Shown: one piece after another, positions 45,401-57,643 of the stretch
Layout: the number at the start of each line of letters is the position of its first letter
Position numbering within the stretch: the first letter of the stretch is position 1
NCBI RefSeq assembly: GCF_963676685.1
Contig: NC_092357.1
Coordinates: 66,939,957 to 67,003,956, forward strand
Reading direction: 5' to 3'
Length of the DNA: 64,000 bases
DNA from: Mytilus edulis
Lineage: Eukaryota > Mollusca > Bivalvia > Mytilida > Mytilidae
Notes under the pieces: generated by a model
Databases searched by the model: none
What the model saw: only the letters and a program-made list of their open reading frames with translations
Told to the model about the DNA's origin: nothing
Program-made: the position numbers and the translations under genes

Positions 45401-47116
45401 TGACTACCTGGCAACCTTTGACACCCTAGGTGAAGCGACGTTAATGAAGTTCGGACTCTTAAAAATGAAGACAGGTAAGAGAGCTACCATTTGATTTTTA
45501 GGGGGGACTAGGATGAAATTTCAGTAAAAGCAGGACGTGAGTTTTAAGTATCAAAAGGTATGATGGAAACTTTGCTAAAAAAATAACTGCAGGATGACAA
45601 TTTAAGTAAAAAAAAACGTCAGGATCAACAAAATAAGAGATTGAAACATAAAAAGGCAAGGACAGACATTTCAACTAAAACAGAATGCAGAACAACATTT
45701 ACATGTTAACCCCTTTAAAAATCAGGTGGTAGCTCCCTAAACTATGATATTATTACTCAAAGAAAATTAGTAATCAATCAAGACATTATAAGGGAAAGTC
45801 AATAAAAGCGAACACCCGTATCTCTGTTTTACAAATAACTGAATTGTTTTAAAAAAAGCTCAATACAAACAAAGAAACTCGTAACGGGTAAGAAACTTCA
45901 AATTAATGGCATAAAGAAAAAGACGACAGGTGACAAAACATAGACAAGTTTACAAACTACAATATACTTACACAAATGAACCCCATCAGCTGTGTTTTGT
46001 GTTATGTAATAGAAAAACAAAGGGTGTGTAGTATCCATATATGGCACAACATCAGTACAAGCACAATGAAAATTACATAGAAATCAAAGGAAGAACGCTT
46101 TTGTTGCTTTGCTTCATTTCAAAATCACAGTGAGGTTTCAATATGGTGCCAAAAACTCTTAACCTAAATGTATATTTAGTAAAACGTATAGTAACACCGT
46201 CAAATCGGGTCCAGTGCTTTAGATGGCTAGCTATTAACCAGTGACTGATGGAAAAAAGTCGTAAATACTTACGTAGAATCGGCGATAAAGATACGACTCA
46301 AAACAAATTAATAAGATCTTATAACTTCCTTCTGACAAAAGACGCCTGAACAATTATCATTGTTCTAAAAGAAAACCATCAGAAAGATAGATAAACAAAA
46401 AAGGTGTTTATGCTATGATATCGTAAAAATCAAACAGTTAGCGGTATATCATATAATTTATGTTAAAGTTATGTTAATTTTATTACTACCACTGGGTCGA
46501 TGCCTCTGCTGGTGGACTATTAGTCCCCGAGGGTATCACCACCCCAGTAGCCAGTACTTCGGTACTGGCATGAAAATACGGATTTTTTGTGTTATTAAAA
46601 TTTACTGTTACAAAATGATAGAAATTATTATAAATTAAGGAATGTATCTCCCTCATGCAAAGCTCTGATTCCTTTCACGGATTTGGCTTTACTTTTTGGA
46701 CCTTTTGGATTATAGCTCTTCATCTTTTATATAAGCTTTGGATTTCAAATATTTTGGCCACGAGCATCACTGAAGAGACATGTATTGTCGAAATGCGCAT
46801 CTGGTGCAAGAAAATTAGTACCGTTAATTTTATTATGTTCTCTGTATTTGTGTTGTATTTTTTTAAAGGTGTACACTATTATGTCGGTGGACGTAACATC
46901 AACAGATATACACCTGGCGGTGATTGGAGATGGATTAAGCAGAATGGAGACATGGTCAAGATGACTTACTTTGCTTTTGATAAAGGGGAACCAAATGGAT
47001 CACTTAGTGCACCACAAGATTGTATGTTTTTCTATGCTAGAAAATACTCGTTCCACTCCGTCTGGTGTGATCATGGTGGCTTACTTGGTGGTTACATTTG
47101 CCAAAGACATGTTTGA
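42454..47116 (+). CDS. Secreted C-type lectin, copy 2 (four exons)
   Basis: The exons are 42454-42511, 44401-44483, 45381-45474 and 46869-47116, with the same phases as copy 1, giving 160 residues. The signal peptide is MRFVLFFMSCLLTFKCAST. Exon 2 encodes the same 28 residues as copy 1 with no base change. Exon 3 has three replacements (S to G, M to T, E to G). Exon 4 has H to Q, N to K, A to S and loses one alanine. The six cysteines and EPN are kept, while the WND position reads FHS. In exon 4 silent changes outnumber replacements, which argues that both copies have been selected as protein. The plus frame that runs into exon 4 from 46655 is retrozyme and intron sequence, not an N-terminal extension. 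Confidence 0.85.
43709..44057. mobile_element. Inverted-repeat (MITE-like) insertion in intron 1 of lectin gene 2
   Basis: Copy 1 reads straight through TTATTAATGCATGC at 36261-36274. Copy 2 has about 349 bp inserted there. The insert holds two internal hairpins: ATCACGTGTTAT with ATAACACGTG, and GAATGCTTT...GTAACTTCAT with ATGAAGTTAC...AAGCATTC. The second surrounds a GAAGCGCTTCCGCGCTTC palindrome. It is non-coding. Confidence 0.7.
46487..46830 (+). mobile_element. Diverged retrozyme copy in intron 3 of lectin gene 2
   Basis: Single unit with the structured domain (46489-46569) and an intact hammerhead (46764-46806). It diverges from the 27248 array in primary sequence but keeps the folds. 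Copy 1 of the lectin gene lacks it at this site. Confidence 0.75.
46764..46806 (+). ncRNA. Type I hammerhead ribozyme, second sequence family (intact core)
   Basis: Stem I is GCATCA (46764-46769) with TGGTGC (46802-46807). The core is CTGAAGA (46770-46776); the fifth base is the tolerated variable N7. Stem II is GACA/TGTC around TGTAT (46777-46789), then GAAA (46790-46793). Stem III is the palindrome TGCGCA (46794-46799). UC follows, with cleavage after 46801. Against the 27390 ribozyme, stem I and stem II changes occur as pairs, so pairing is conserved while sequence is not. Confidence 0.82.
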
Positions 47117-47344
47117 ATGTACAGATTGATCCCCTACTTTATAGAATATTTCAGGCCGGTGAATTTGTAACCAGTTTATTCAAAAACATTAGCTTTTATC
47201 TTAATTTATTTCATATTGTATTCAATGATATCAGACAAGACCTTTTGAGTGTGCAGTGCCATTCTTTGTTCGAATTAAAAGTATTTAAACAACTCGGCAG
47301 AAGAAGTGTTAAATTAACTCTACCTTTCAGTTTCATAAATAAAC

Positions 47345-47440
47345 TCATCATAGATAGCAGAATTAAACTTTGTATTTATGCACGACGCTCGTTTCTTCTT
47401 CAGATGATTCATCAGTGACGCTGAATCCATAAAGTTAAAA
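47345..47440 (-). repeat. Retrozyme relic, duplicate of 38797-38880
   Basis: Minus-strand CTGATGAATCATC and GAAACGAGCGTC remain. Stem II no longer pairs. Confidence 0.55.
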
Positions 47441-48837
47441 AGACTATAAAAACATAACGTGAGTACGGCTACAAAAGGCTCTGACATGGAAAGTATGAAG
47501 CAATTTAATTGAGAACAACACTAAAAACATAATTTATAACCAAAAAATAACAAAAAACCATTGTGAGACATGAACCAATGGCAACTTCTAAAGTTCATGC
47601 TCCTAACTTGGGATAGGTACATTAAGAATTGGGGGATTTTAACATTTCGTGAACGCTCAACCCTCCCCTAACAAGCTATTAAATCCGTTGAAAAAAACTT
47701 AACAGGGTATTGATACATGTCTAACAACAAAACGAAAGCAAAGTACAGATCTAAGAGTAATCGCTAGTTAATCCAAAGTCAATAAGAAAAATCATTTAAT
47801 ACAAACATTTCGTTATTTTTGAATTTTTCCTTTATCTATTTTATTGCCATAACGGTGACGTTGAACAAACAGTAACATTTTTTCCTTTATACACCAGAGG
47901 CTTTTTGATGTGACAAATTTCGATATCATTGAAAAGATGTAATCGAAGTTAAAGTTGTGATCCGAATATTCAATAATAGCAATGGTAAAAGTATAAGAAT
48001 ATGACAATATAACAGAGGCATTGTATGATAACAACAACTTATATCAGTAAACGAGAAGAAAAGTCAGAAGTTATTTGGTTTTTAATAACAAATATAATTT
48101 ACTAAAATATTGTGCATAGTCAGTGTGATGAAATTTGATAACACCTGTGATGTGCTCATTCAAATACAATATGAAAGACCCCCAACCCTAAATAAAAAAC
48201 AAAAATACCTCTAGTATCAAGTACATTAGTTTCATAAATTGATTCATCAGTGCTTTCCTTTATACAAAAAAAATATGAGACAGGAAAAATGTCCACGAAT
48301 GAAACTGGTAAAAAAAATCCTAATAAAGTATCTAGAGTTATCCCTCTTTTGCCCAATATTTTTATATCTACAAAATACAATACTGCGTGTTAACGAATAA
48401 GGATGACATGGTCACTTGTACTTTTAATTAGAGACGTGACAGTTATTTTGGCTTATCTCTCAAATATCCGAAACTTATGGTCGAAATGAACAGGACACAA
48501 AGTTGTCTACACAGCTCAACAATGACACAAAAGCATAAACCATATTAAAGTTACTTCAAAACCATAAACTGCCCCTTTCTGTTTACATGAGATACTTCGA
48601 TTAATTATGAATCCCGAGTTGGCACATGAGTAAAATAATTGTACTACCACTCATTTGGAAAATTCATAATAAATATGACAAAAAATAAGTCAATACAACA
48701 AATTATTCTTGACTTCACGTTTAGAATTGGTCACATAATTAAAAACACACGACACTGCCTCTTTGTTATAACCCGTCTTATCGCCAATTATCTGTACAGG
48801 AAAGAACACAGTGCAATTCACAACAGCTAAACAGTTA

Positions 48838-49045
48838 TCAAAGTTACCAGGATTTTAATTTAATACGCCAGAGTCATCAGTGACACTCAAATCAAAATAG
48901 TTGTTAAGCCAAAAAAGTACAAAGTTGAAGAGCATTAAAGACCCTTAATTTCAAAATAATGTGCCAAATACGACTAAGGTAATCTATTCCTGGGATAAGA
49001 AAATCCTTTGTGTTTCGAAAAATTCAAAGTTTTGTAAACAGGAAT
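48838..49045 (-). repeat. Retrozyme relic with core deletion
   Basis: The minus strand joins GTGTCACTGATGAC to TCTGGCGTATT. Flanking blocks (AAGAGCATTAAAG, TAAGGTAATCTATTCCTGGG) match the unit. Confidence 0.65.
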
Positions 49046-50416
49046 AGTAAATGTAAATGATGTTGAGTTTGTGGTTTATCTGCTAAGAATGTCTTTCAGC
49101 AGATTGAAAAGGTATGTGACAGAAGGTTACACAAATGAACAGTGCAAAATACCTGTTTTTTAAGAGACCACTTAAGGGAAACCAAAAACGTAGTCTCTAA
49201 AGACAGGTGGTCGTCTAATACAGGTTCAATTTATATGAAATATAATACAATGGGATCTAAAATTTGTGATCTTTTAACACAGATTTTTGCTTGATACAGA
49301 AGGTATCTTGGGAGGTTTGACTGTATACACAAACTACACTTAATTTCATCCTATTTCAAAGATAATTATGACAAACCTTAACACTGAAATATTACCATGT
49401 TTGGATTAACTAGAAATCAGATTAAAATAAATAGAGACAACAATTTATATATAGCTTAATATGTCGTTTGATATCATAGTATGTTATTGTGTGCCCATCT
49501 CATCAAGGAGTTGGTAGCGTAATTTTAATATCTAAAATCTGTTAATCCACCTTGTTTACCAAGAAACTAAATAAATTCGATAAAAACAAATAACGAAAAC
49601 AGACTTATGAATTATACATATTGTTTGCAATGGTGGACATTGAACTTTCTTTTGAAATCTAGAAGTACGTTACAAATAGTTTATCCTTATCTAAAGTACA
49701 CTGTACACAGGTTTTATTACATATCTTCACGCCTGAAAAGTCTAGAATGATCATATTGTTTATATATAGAAACACGTCACTATATGAGTTGTGTATTTAA
49801 AAAAATCATCTTCAATAATCTAGCTGTGTATATGTAAAGGGTGAATTGAAGGACATATAAACGTTATAGTGAACATTAAAAAGAACTGAGAGGTGTTTTT
49901 GTTCCTAAAAACGGAATTATTAAACATTTGAGAAAGAATTGTTCCGCTAAGTCGGCAAAGCAATTGTCATGTTCTATATTTAAGCCACAGTCTGACGTCA
50001 CACATCCCTAGTCAGACATAACAAGATCGACATAAGTTAAACTAATCTAGGATTAAACTTGGAATAAAAAGCATTGTCAATATATACATTCGGTAGGTAT
50101 ACTAGTTTTGTCATTTTTAATCTCAGTTTTTATATTTCGATATTGTAATTGATGTCACAGTATTGGGTACGCCTAAAACATGACTATTCATGAAATGGCT
50201 GCCGTCACAGTTTTGAAACTTTTTGATGATCAAGCAAATATAGATATATATTTTTTTAATCATACAACAATAACAATTAGTTATGTTCCTTCTCTTTGTT
50301 TATCTCTTGTTATGTTTTATAATTAGGTTCCTACATTCACCTTTATAGCAAAATATGTTTACTTAACATACCTAACATACCTAATGGATTGAATGACTAT
50401 TTCATTACCTATATTC
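49046..50416. other. AT-rich DNA with a short dispersed repeat
   Basis: 49140-49330 contains AAAGACAGGTGGTCGTCTAA and TAATACAGGTTCAATTT, which I know as a dispersed mollusc repeat. The remainder is featureless. Confidence 0.35.
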
Positions 50417-50830
50417 CACTGTGTCTAAACCACACCGGCAAAATTTGCTCGGACTCGATGGTATCTAACATCCGGCACAATGACGGAACACCAATAGACA
50501 AAAGAAATTTAGGTTTCTCCTTATTTTATTTTTTTATGATATCGAAGAATATATATACATATACAACTATTTTCTATTGTGAGATGCAATATTTTCTACA
50601 ACCGTTCTATATTAACGGAGAAATAAGTCAAAATGCATGTCAAAATGACGAATTGAGTGAACCTTGCCTCGAAATTGTTTAATTTCTCGTTGAATTGTTC
50701 ACATTGTACGGAAAGAAAGGTACGGGAAGATAGATATTGACACGGAGATTGCAAATTTAGTTATTATGAGCATCTCAATAATTGTATTTCTGTGTATGGA
50801 ACGAAAGAAAAGGGTCATGTCAATGTTGTT
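50417..50830 (+). repeat. Long inverted repeat, left arm
   Basis: About 414 bp, starting CACTGTGTCTAAACCACACC, near-identical in inverted orientation to 53118-53535. The plus frame 50389-50682 (97 codons, containing KICSDSMVSNIRHNDGTPID) lies in it. That peptide looks more protein-like than its neighbours and may be a relic of a coding exon, but no family is recognised. Confidence 0.75.
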
Positions 50831-53117
50831 ACTACACAATCACCCGGTTTCGTCTATATATATATATCACTCGGGTTTTTTGGGGTTTTTTTTAACAAAC
50901 AATTTATGGAAAGAAACTTTGGCACGGATATGAACATTGTCTTTCGAGAATTTAAATATATATTTATTGTAAAGTAAACTTGGCGTGTTAAAATCTATTT
51001 TAAACGGGTATATTTTGGACATAGTTAATTATGATAATACACATTTTCCTAATGAAAGGCGTATCCCTTATTTCACTTAACTTAAAAAACTAATTTTAAA
51101 TAGAATATAAATACTGAATAGCAAACACTGGTATCTAATTATTTTGTAACATTATTATATTTTCTTTGTTTATAATAGTAGTATGTAAAGATGAAAAATA
51201 AAAGGATGTGTTTTGATTGTGCCATAATTTTAATTTACTATACTATATTATATACACTTAGTTTACAATATTTACTATTAATTATTAATACATTTATGCA
51301 TTCAATCATTGACGAACAGTCCCAAACCGACTATAGTCTATACTGTTCTGCACAAATTAATCATGCATGCAGTGCTGCCAGATTTTCTGGTACTATATAT
51401 ACTGTGTTACTTGCGCACTGAAGCGAGTTTTCACACTTAAGCATCCATAACATAGCAGTGAGATTTGTAACTTTCTCCCCGTTTCTGGTAGGCACATTTA
51501 TTTTCATAGGCATGTTTTTCACATTATTTTTACAGTTCAAATTCATTTTTTGTACAGTTCAAATTCAATTGAAAATTCAAGATAACTTTCGAAAACAATA
51601 TCTGACAGTTTTGTATTTTCAATGTGAATAAAAGTTGGTTTGCAAAACATGACCGTCATTTATATCTAGGTCTTATTAAGAAGAAGTGACGGTAACCACT
51701 TATCCCATAAACATTGACAATGAGACAACTTTCTTTTAGACACAATAATTATGTTGAATTAATCAAGTTTAGGTCAGCGTATGCCTTAAACAATGGGAAA
51801 ACACACAAACCGCATGAAAGCAAGCTATAACAGGACCCTAAATTATAAATGTAAAACAATTCAAACAAGAAAACTACCTGCCTATTTTATGTTCAAAACG
51901 CATATTGTATAAAGCAACCAATGACAACCATGGAATTACAAGCGTGTGATTCGGAATGGACTGAGTCAAAGTGTTGTCGCTGACACAAACAGTACAACAA
52001 AAGTACAAATAATAAAAAATGATGAAAAAACCTTAACTCGTCCGATGACAGAGCCTGTATAGTAAATGCGCGATGTGTGCCAAAACTTGTATCATAGTTA
52101 AAATTATCCCTTAAATATAATAAATATACATGTATTAGCAGTTTACTATGAAGTCCACTATCACTGAACTAGTATAAATATTTATTAAGGGGCCAGCTAA
52201 AGGACGCCACCGGATGCGGGAGTTTTTCGCTTCATTGAAGACTCATTGTGGCCTTCGGCTGTTTTCTGCTCTATGGCCGGGTTGTTGTCACTTGGAATTT
52301 GTATGAACTTTTCATGTTGTAGACATTTTTAAATAATACGTCCACTTTGAAATAAACTGAATCCGTCTGTCCGTATATATTGTCAAAATATATTGACCAA
52401 CGTCAGTGTACGATCATCATAACACAACGGCGACAGTACAGACTCGTTTTTTTTTTTAGTAATGTTAACAAAATAATTATTATTGAATTTTGTCGATGAC
52501 CTGAGACTATTATACTATTATACTAATTTGTACATCCTACATTCATTTTCTATGTCGATTATGCATGCATATACAGTTGTCTTATTATCAAAGTTTATCC
52601 TGAAGAAGATTTATTTTTAACGATTGTAGAAAAGATTACATACATAGAATGATTAGATTACTTATAAAGGTGTCCATCCTTTTGTGCAAAAAAAATCACA
52701 TATCAATTGTGTGTTTCGATTTTTAAGACCGTTAACTTTAATTTCAAGTTTAAACATGTTCAACATATGTTCCCATAACTCATATAGAAAACGCATATTT
52801 AGAGAGCTTTAATCTCAATATGCTGTTAGAAAATTTCGGAATGCAAAGTAAATTAAAATATTTGTGTTCTATAAGAGTAGGAATTCAAGTTTTTGCTTAT
52901 TATTTATTTGAATCTGAGACTCATATAAATAATAAGCCGTTGTCCGGTGAACGAATTTGTTTTCCAACGACCCACAAAACTCCTTTTGAACGCTGAAGTT
53001 TAATAATCAATTATAATGTAATGCGATTATGATTTTTTTTATTTGACCAAACCGGGTTATGCATTTTGAAATCTATGACGAACCCGGGTTGTATACATTG
53101 ACGAAACCGGCCAGTTC
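50831..53117. other. 2.3 kb spacer between inverted arms
   Basis: AT-rich. It includes a diverged family B copy (51690-51850) and a retroelement 3'-region fragment (52135-52300, GGGGCCAGCTAAAGGACGCC, GCCGGGTTGTTGTCACTTG). No transposase frame. Confidence 0.5.
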
Positions 53118-53535
53118 CATTTTGACATGATCCATTTCTTTCGTTCCATACACAGAGATACAATTATGGAGATGCTCATAATAACTAAATTTGCAATCTC
53201 CGTGTCAATATATATCTTCCTGTACCTTTCTTTCCGTACATTGTGAACAATTTAACGAGAAATTAAACAATTTCGAGGCAAGGTTCACTCAATTCGTCAT
53301 TTTGACATGCAATTTGACTTATTTCTCCGTTAATATAGAACGGATGTAGAAAATATTGCATCTCACAATAGAAAATAGTTGTATATGTATATATATTCTT
53401 CGATATCATAAAAAAAAAAAAAATAAGGAGAAACCTAAATTTCTTTTGTCTATTGGTGTTCCGTCATTGTGCCGGATGTTAGATACCATCGAGTCCGAGC
53501 AAATTTTGCCGGACGGGTGTGGTTTAGACACAGTG
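53118..53535 (-). repeat. Long inverted repeat, right arm
   Basis: Reverse complement of 50417-50830. The clearest difference is an extra CGTCC next to the ACACC.GGCAAA block, plus a longer A-run near 53411. Inner edges continue with weaker similarity (ACCCGGTTTCGTC-type motifs). Confidence 0.75.
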
Positions 53536-55312
53536 TATTCGTGAATTTATTTCATTTAAACGCACCTTCCTCTGAAACTACCAGGACAAATGTAACCGAA
53601 TTACACCACAATCATCATTAAGATGTTAGTTTAGAAAATGAGTCCGATGAAGCCTGTAAACCGAGATGACCGATATTGGTTAAAAAACAACATACGGGAG
53701 AAATTCAGTATCTATCTATTACATTGAAAACCTTTATAAATAGATAAAATGTGAAAAGGGTAAACATTTTCATAAATGTTTAGCTCTACCAGTTATTGAA
53801 ATTGCCTGACTATTTGTATTGACATTAAATGACAAATGATATCATTTTCTCGTCGCATTGCGTCCGTATTTCGTCGTTATCGTCGTCCGTTAAGTTTTCC
53901 AAAAAAAATTCTTCTCTCATGCTACTGATCCACATATAACCAGACTTGGCCACAATCGTCTTTAGTGTAAGTACTTTGAATCAATGTTTTCTATGAATCC
54001 ATTTGCTAATCAACATGGCTGACATTGCTGAAAATAGAACACAAGGGTAAACGCATTTAGGCTTATATCTCTGAATCTTACGTGAGGGTATCCAAATTGT
54101 CCCTATTTTGATAATTTTATCACCTACGTCTTTTATACTCCGAATAAAAGTTTCCATATAGGGCTTATTTTGTCATGATTTACTATATAGTCATACCGAT
54201 TTAATTTTGAAATCATATTAAATCATAGAAAAACGGGTTTTAATTAACCTCCAAACGATCAATTATTCTGTAAAAGGGAGTACGAAAACTGTATCAATGC
54301 TTAATTTCATATCCTTAAAAATCATTTAACTATTTGTTTTCTCAATTTCTTCTGTAGAAAAAATTGACAATATTCCATGCTTTCTATATTTTTCTGCTTC
54401 CGTAGATTTTAATTTTACAGTAAAAACTTTATCAGTTGAAATATACTTTGAATGTTTTGTACATATTGAATATATTTACTTATGCTAAAATAATGTGCAA
54501 TAGTACAAATTATAAGTCCCAAATAAAATTTGTCAGATTTCCGCACCTATTTTTGTTTAGTGGACACTCAGTGCAATTTGGGTAATTTCAAGAGAAAGCA
54601 TTTAGAGCATATCTGAAGTATAAAAAGTTTAATCAGGTTAAGATCTATCTTGTCTGATATATTCAGACACATCTAACAATCCGTTTTTTGGATGTTGCCC
54701 CAGAAGTGTTGGGTTATTATCTTTTTATAATATTATTTAACTGTAGACAACAATAATGTTCAGCAAATTACAATCTACAAATATGACAATATGACAATAT
54801 GACAAAATGACCAAATTGTCAATTGATCCCTCAAGGATTTATTGATTTTTATGTGGGTTTTTTTACAATTTTATATGCTTGTTTCAAAAAGAAAACATTC
54901 GTTCGTTGTTCAAATAAGTTGAAAGGGATAATGGTTTAAATCAAAAGTGATTAGATCCTTTGACTAGAAATTTACATTAAAATTGATTGGTACGCTTGTA
55001 TCAAGGTATATCATTCTGTACCGATCTCGTCAATAAATAAATGACATAATTTTTGCTATTGCGTAAAGCCTGTGAATTGACTTAGCCGAGAAATGTAAAT
55101 AAAAAATATTCAAACAAAAAATAATACCAAACTAATTGTAGACGTTTAAACTTCTTTTCAAATAACGTACTACATATATATTTGTTTAACATGTTTTAAC
55201 TACATTGTACAGTTTTTAAAAGATAATCACGCCTGAAAAATTTCGAATATGATTATCGATTACCATTAAAGAGACATAAATGTATATCTGGTATTTAAAA
55301 CGAATGATATTT
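53536..55312. other. AT-rich stretch, nothing recognised
   Basis: A short run of ATGACAAT units at about 54780-54810 is the only repeat noticed. Confidence 0.4.
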
Positions 55313-56345
55313 AATTAGACCTTTTCAACATCTCTCGACACCGACTAATGACACCTACAGTTTACAGGTAAAACGGATGGATCGTCTCAAAGACAAAAAA
55401 CATCATGATTATCATTACGAAACATACTTGATTGGCGGTAATATACTGTTTTGACTATATAGCTTAAGAATATATATATATCAACCAAATAAATAAATAA
55501 ATATATGTCTCTGTCATATAATATTCTTATTTCGTATGTATTTGAAAGACATTTCATGTTGAATTGATAAAAAAAATATACTGCAATCATTCTGCATCCT
55601 AACACACTTTCTCTTCAATTTTATGATTGTGTGAGGCTTTCACCAAATATTTGCCGAATACAAATAACGAGTAAATTGTAAGGGAGAAAGCTTTTATGAA
55701 ATTTTTTCAAAATGAATGAAAAATTATTACTGTACCGTCCGTCCGTATCACTTGTGAACAGGACCAACTTGTGTTTTTCCACCGATCTTCACTTTAATTG
55801 ATGTACATATTCAATTTCGGGAGGGATAATCACATATTGATTTTTAAGGTCGAAGGAAAATATCACATCGTTTTTTTGTTTGTTTTTTTTTTTTTTTATC
55901 AACGACGGACTTCTCTTGTAAGAGTTGATGTTTTTACTAGATGAATATTGAAATCAAATTGTTATTGACCCCTCGTATCAATGTTACAAAATTTAAGCAG
56001 TGATTGGTGAATACAGAATTCAAATGGAACACCAAATTGGTGAATTTAAAAGATACAAAGTATTGAGTACATTATGGAGGCACCAAGGCCAAAACTCTAC
56101 CAGGACAGCTAGAAGCTAAACATCTAAAAGGACGAAATGTGACATGAAGAACATCATTTTCTTCATAATAAATTTAAAAAATCCATGTCATTTGGACTCT
56201 GTAGAAAAGTTGTATCATTGTCAATGAAAGCAATAAAATCAATAATGATCTAATTCTTTTTGATTTTTGAGACGACTCTTCACATTTTACCTGTCGTAGT
56301 CGTTCTCAACTGTAGGTGCCGAGAGTTGTTGAAAAGGTCTATTAC
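55313..56345. mobile_element. 1.03 kb element with about 90 bp terminal inverted repeats
   Basis: The left end AGACCTTTTCAACATCTCTC and the right end GAGAGTTGTTGAAAAGGTCT are inverted copies. Inverted similarity continues through ACACCTACAGTT, CAGGTAAAA and ATCGTCTCAAA with a 10 bp indel. No transposase frame is present, so it is non-autonomous. No sure target duplication. Confidence 0.6.
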
Positions 56346-57555
56346 CAAACTGTCTTTGTGCAGACGGTTAAATAGAATAACATATCTACGTCATGTCCTT
56401 GGAGATCAAGTTCAAACGAACTGAATGGTGTATAGTTTACAACCTTTATATTGCATCTATAATAATGTTTGAAATGACAATTTCAAAGTTTTATATATTG
56501 GATGTAATTGCACGTCACACAACCCAATTAGACATTGAAATATCTTCAAAAGTAAAAACAATCTTGGAATATTGTTGATACAATAAACATATAGCTGACA
56601 TTTTGTCGGTGTGTATACAAGCTTTATAATATTTACTCACTGTTTTAATGTGTCAAAAAAACACTAACGGTTAAAATGGTGTGTGCTCATTGGCTTATAT
56701 AGAATATTACTGCAGCTAATATTCAAAACCTTTTTGATAAGCTGGCTTATAGATCATATAAATTCCTTATTCAACCTTCATGAACCCTTGCTTTTCCACA
56801 ATTTCATATACAAATTACAATTATTTGTGTATGTAAACTTTGTAAATCTCTGAATATTCTAGAGCCGTGGTTAAGGTTACGGGGACAAGTATCATCTCAA
56901 ATAAAAGCAATTGACGACTTGATGACAACATATTTTATTTCGTTTTCTCTATAATTTTGTTTAGCAGAAACCATAAACAATGCATGCATTTACATCAGAA
57001 TCTTAAATAACGACCTCTTTAGGTTTGTTCTATTTTTTTGTTTGGTTTGATTCGTTTAACATCATTTTTAGTAATCATTATTATTTCGTATCGGCTAGTT
57101 GTTATCGGTGCAGAGAGAAAACAACCTTCCACGAAACGAGTTTGCATTGTTTGTCAACTTAAATCGAAGTCTAACACAACTCGGCACGAACCAGATCAAC
57201 GTATATTATATGAATACGGACAGCGTAGTGATCACTTAGACCTCGAAAATTTAATAAAAACACCGTGTTGGATAAAGATTTGGGGGTTTTTTTACCGAAA
57301 AATACTGCGAGGGCAAGAACATCGTTTTTGTTTGCCCAAAATTATATGGTAAGATTGGTTAAAGGACTACACGTGATGACTATGTAAATTTGGAATTAAA
57401 GTGTCCTAAAAATATAGGGTTAGTTACCATACATGGTTAGTTACCATATCGGGTTAGTAATGAGTAACTTCCCTTTCAAAACAAAAAAGATCCCACAACC
57501 CTTACAAAAACGTGTGTAGATAGTCGGCAAGATAAATTCGTTACATAGTGTCCTT
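56346..57555. other. AT-rich stretch with one unassigned frame
   Basis: Frame 57038-57352 (104 codons) has a hydrophobic start and RVCIVCQLKSKSNTTRHE, a C..C segment loosely like the Cys-rich tail of piggyBac-type transposases. The second half of such a tail is missing, so I leave it unassigned. Nothing else is seen. Confidence 0.25.
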
Positions 57556-57643
57556 GTGACCTAATACGGTATGTAATATGGGGTCAGCTTCGCTCTCACC
57601 CAATATGAAATAAAGTGACCCCATATATATCGTATTTGGTCAC
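57556..57643. repeat. Foldback repeat around GCTTCGCTCTCACC
   Basis: GTGACCTAATACGG...ATATGGGGTCA (left) and TGACCCCATAT...CGTATTTGGTCAC (right) are inverted with a 29 bp centre. Confidence 0.55.

Larger units (their letters stand above)
42139..48625 (+). repeat. Segmental duplication, copy 2 (lectin gene 2 and flanks)
   Basis: This is a direct tandem copy of 34868-40215. It is longer because of an extra piece at about 42916-43050, an inverted-repeat insertion at 43709-44057, extra intron 3 sequence including a retrozyme copy (46487-46830), and small indels. The start, both lectin genes and the 3' flank stay collinear. Confidence 0.85.

Noticed and set aside
46655..46868. N-terminal extension of lectin gene 2 suggested by a 153-codon frame
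   Set aside because: The extension is intron and retrozyme sequence running in frame into exon 4 by chance; the exon boundary at the TTTTAAAG/GT junction and the copy 1 gene agree on the shorter exon.
57038..57352. Possible piggyBac-type Cys-rich tail
   Set aside because: Only one C..C pair is visible and the rest of the expected zinc-binding pattern is absent; too weak to call.
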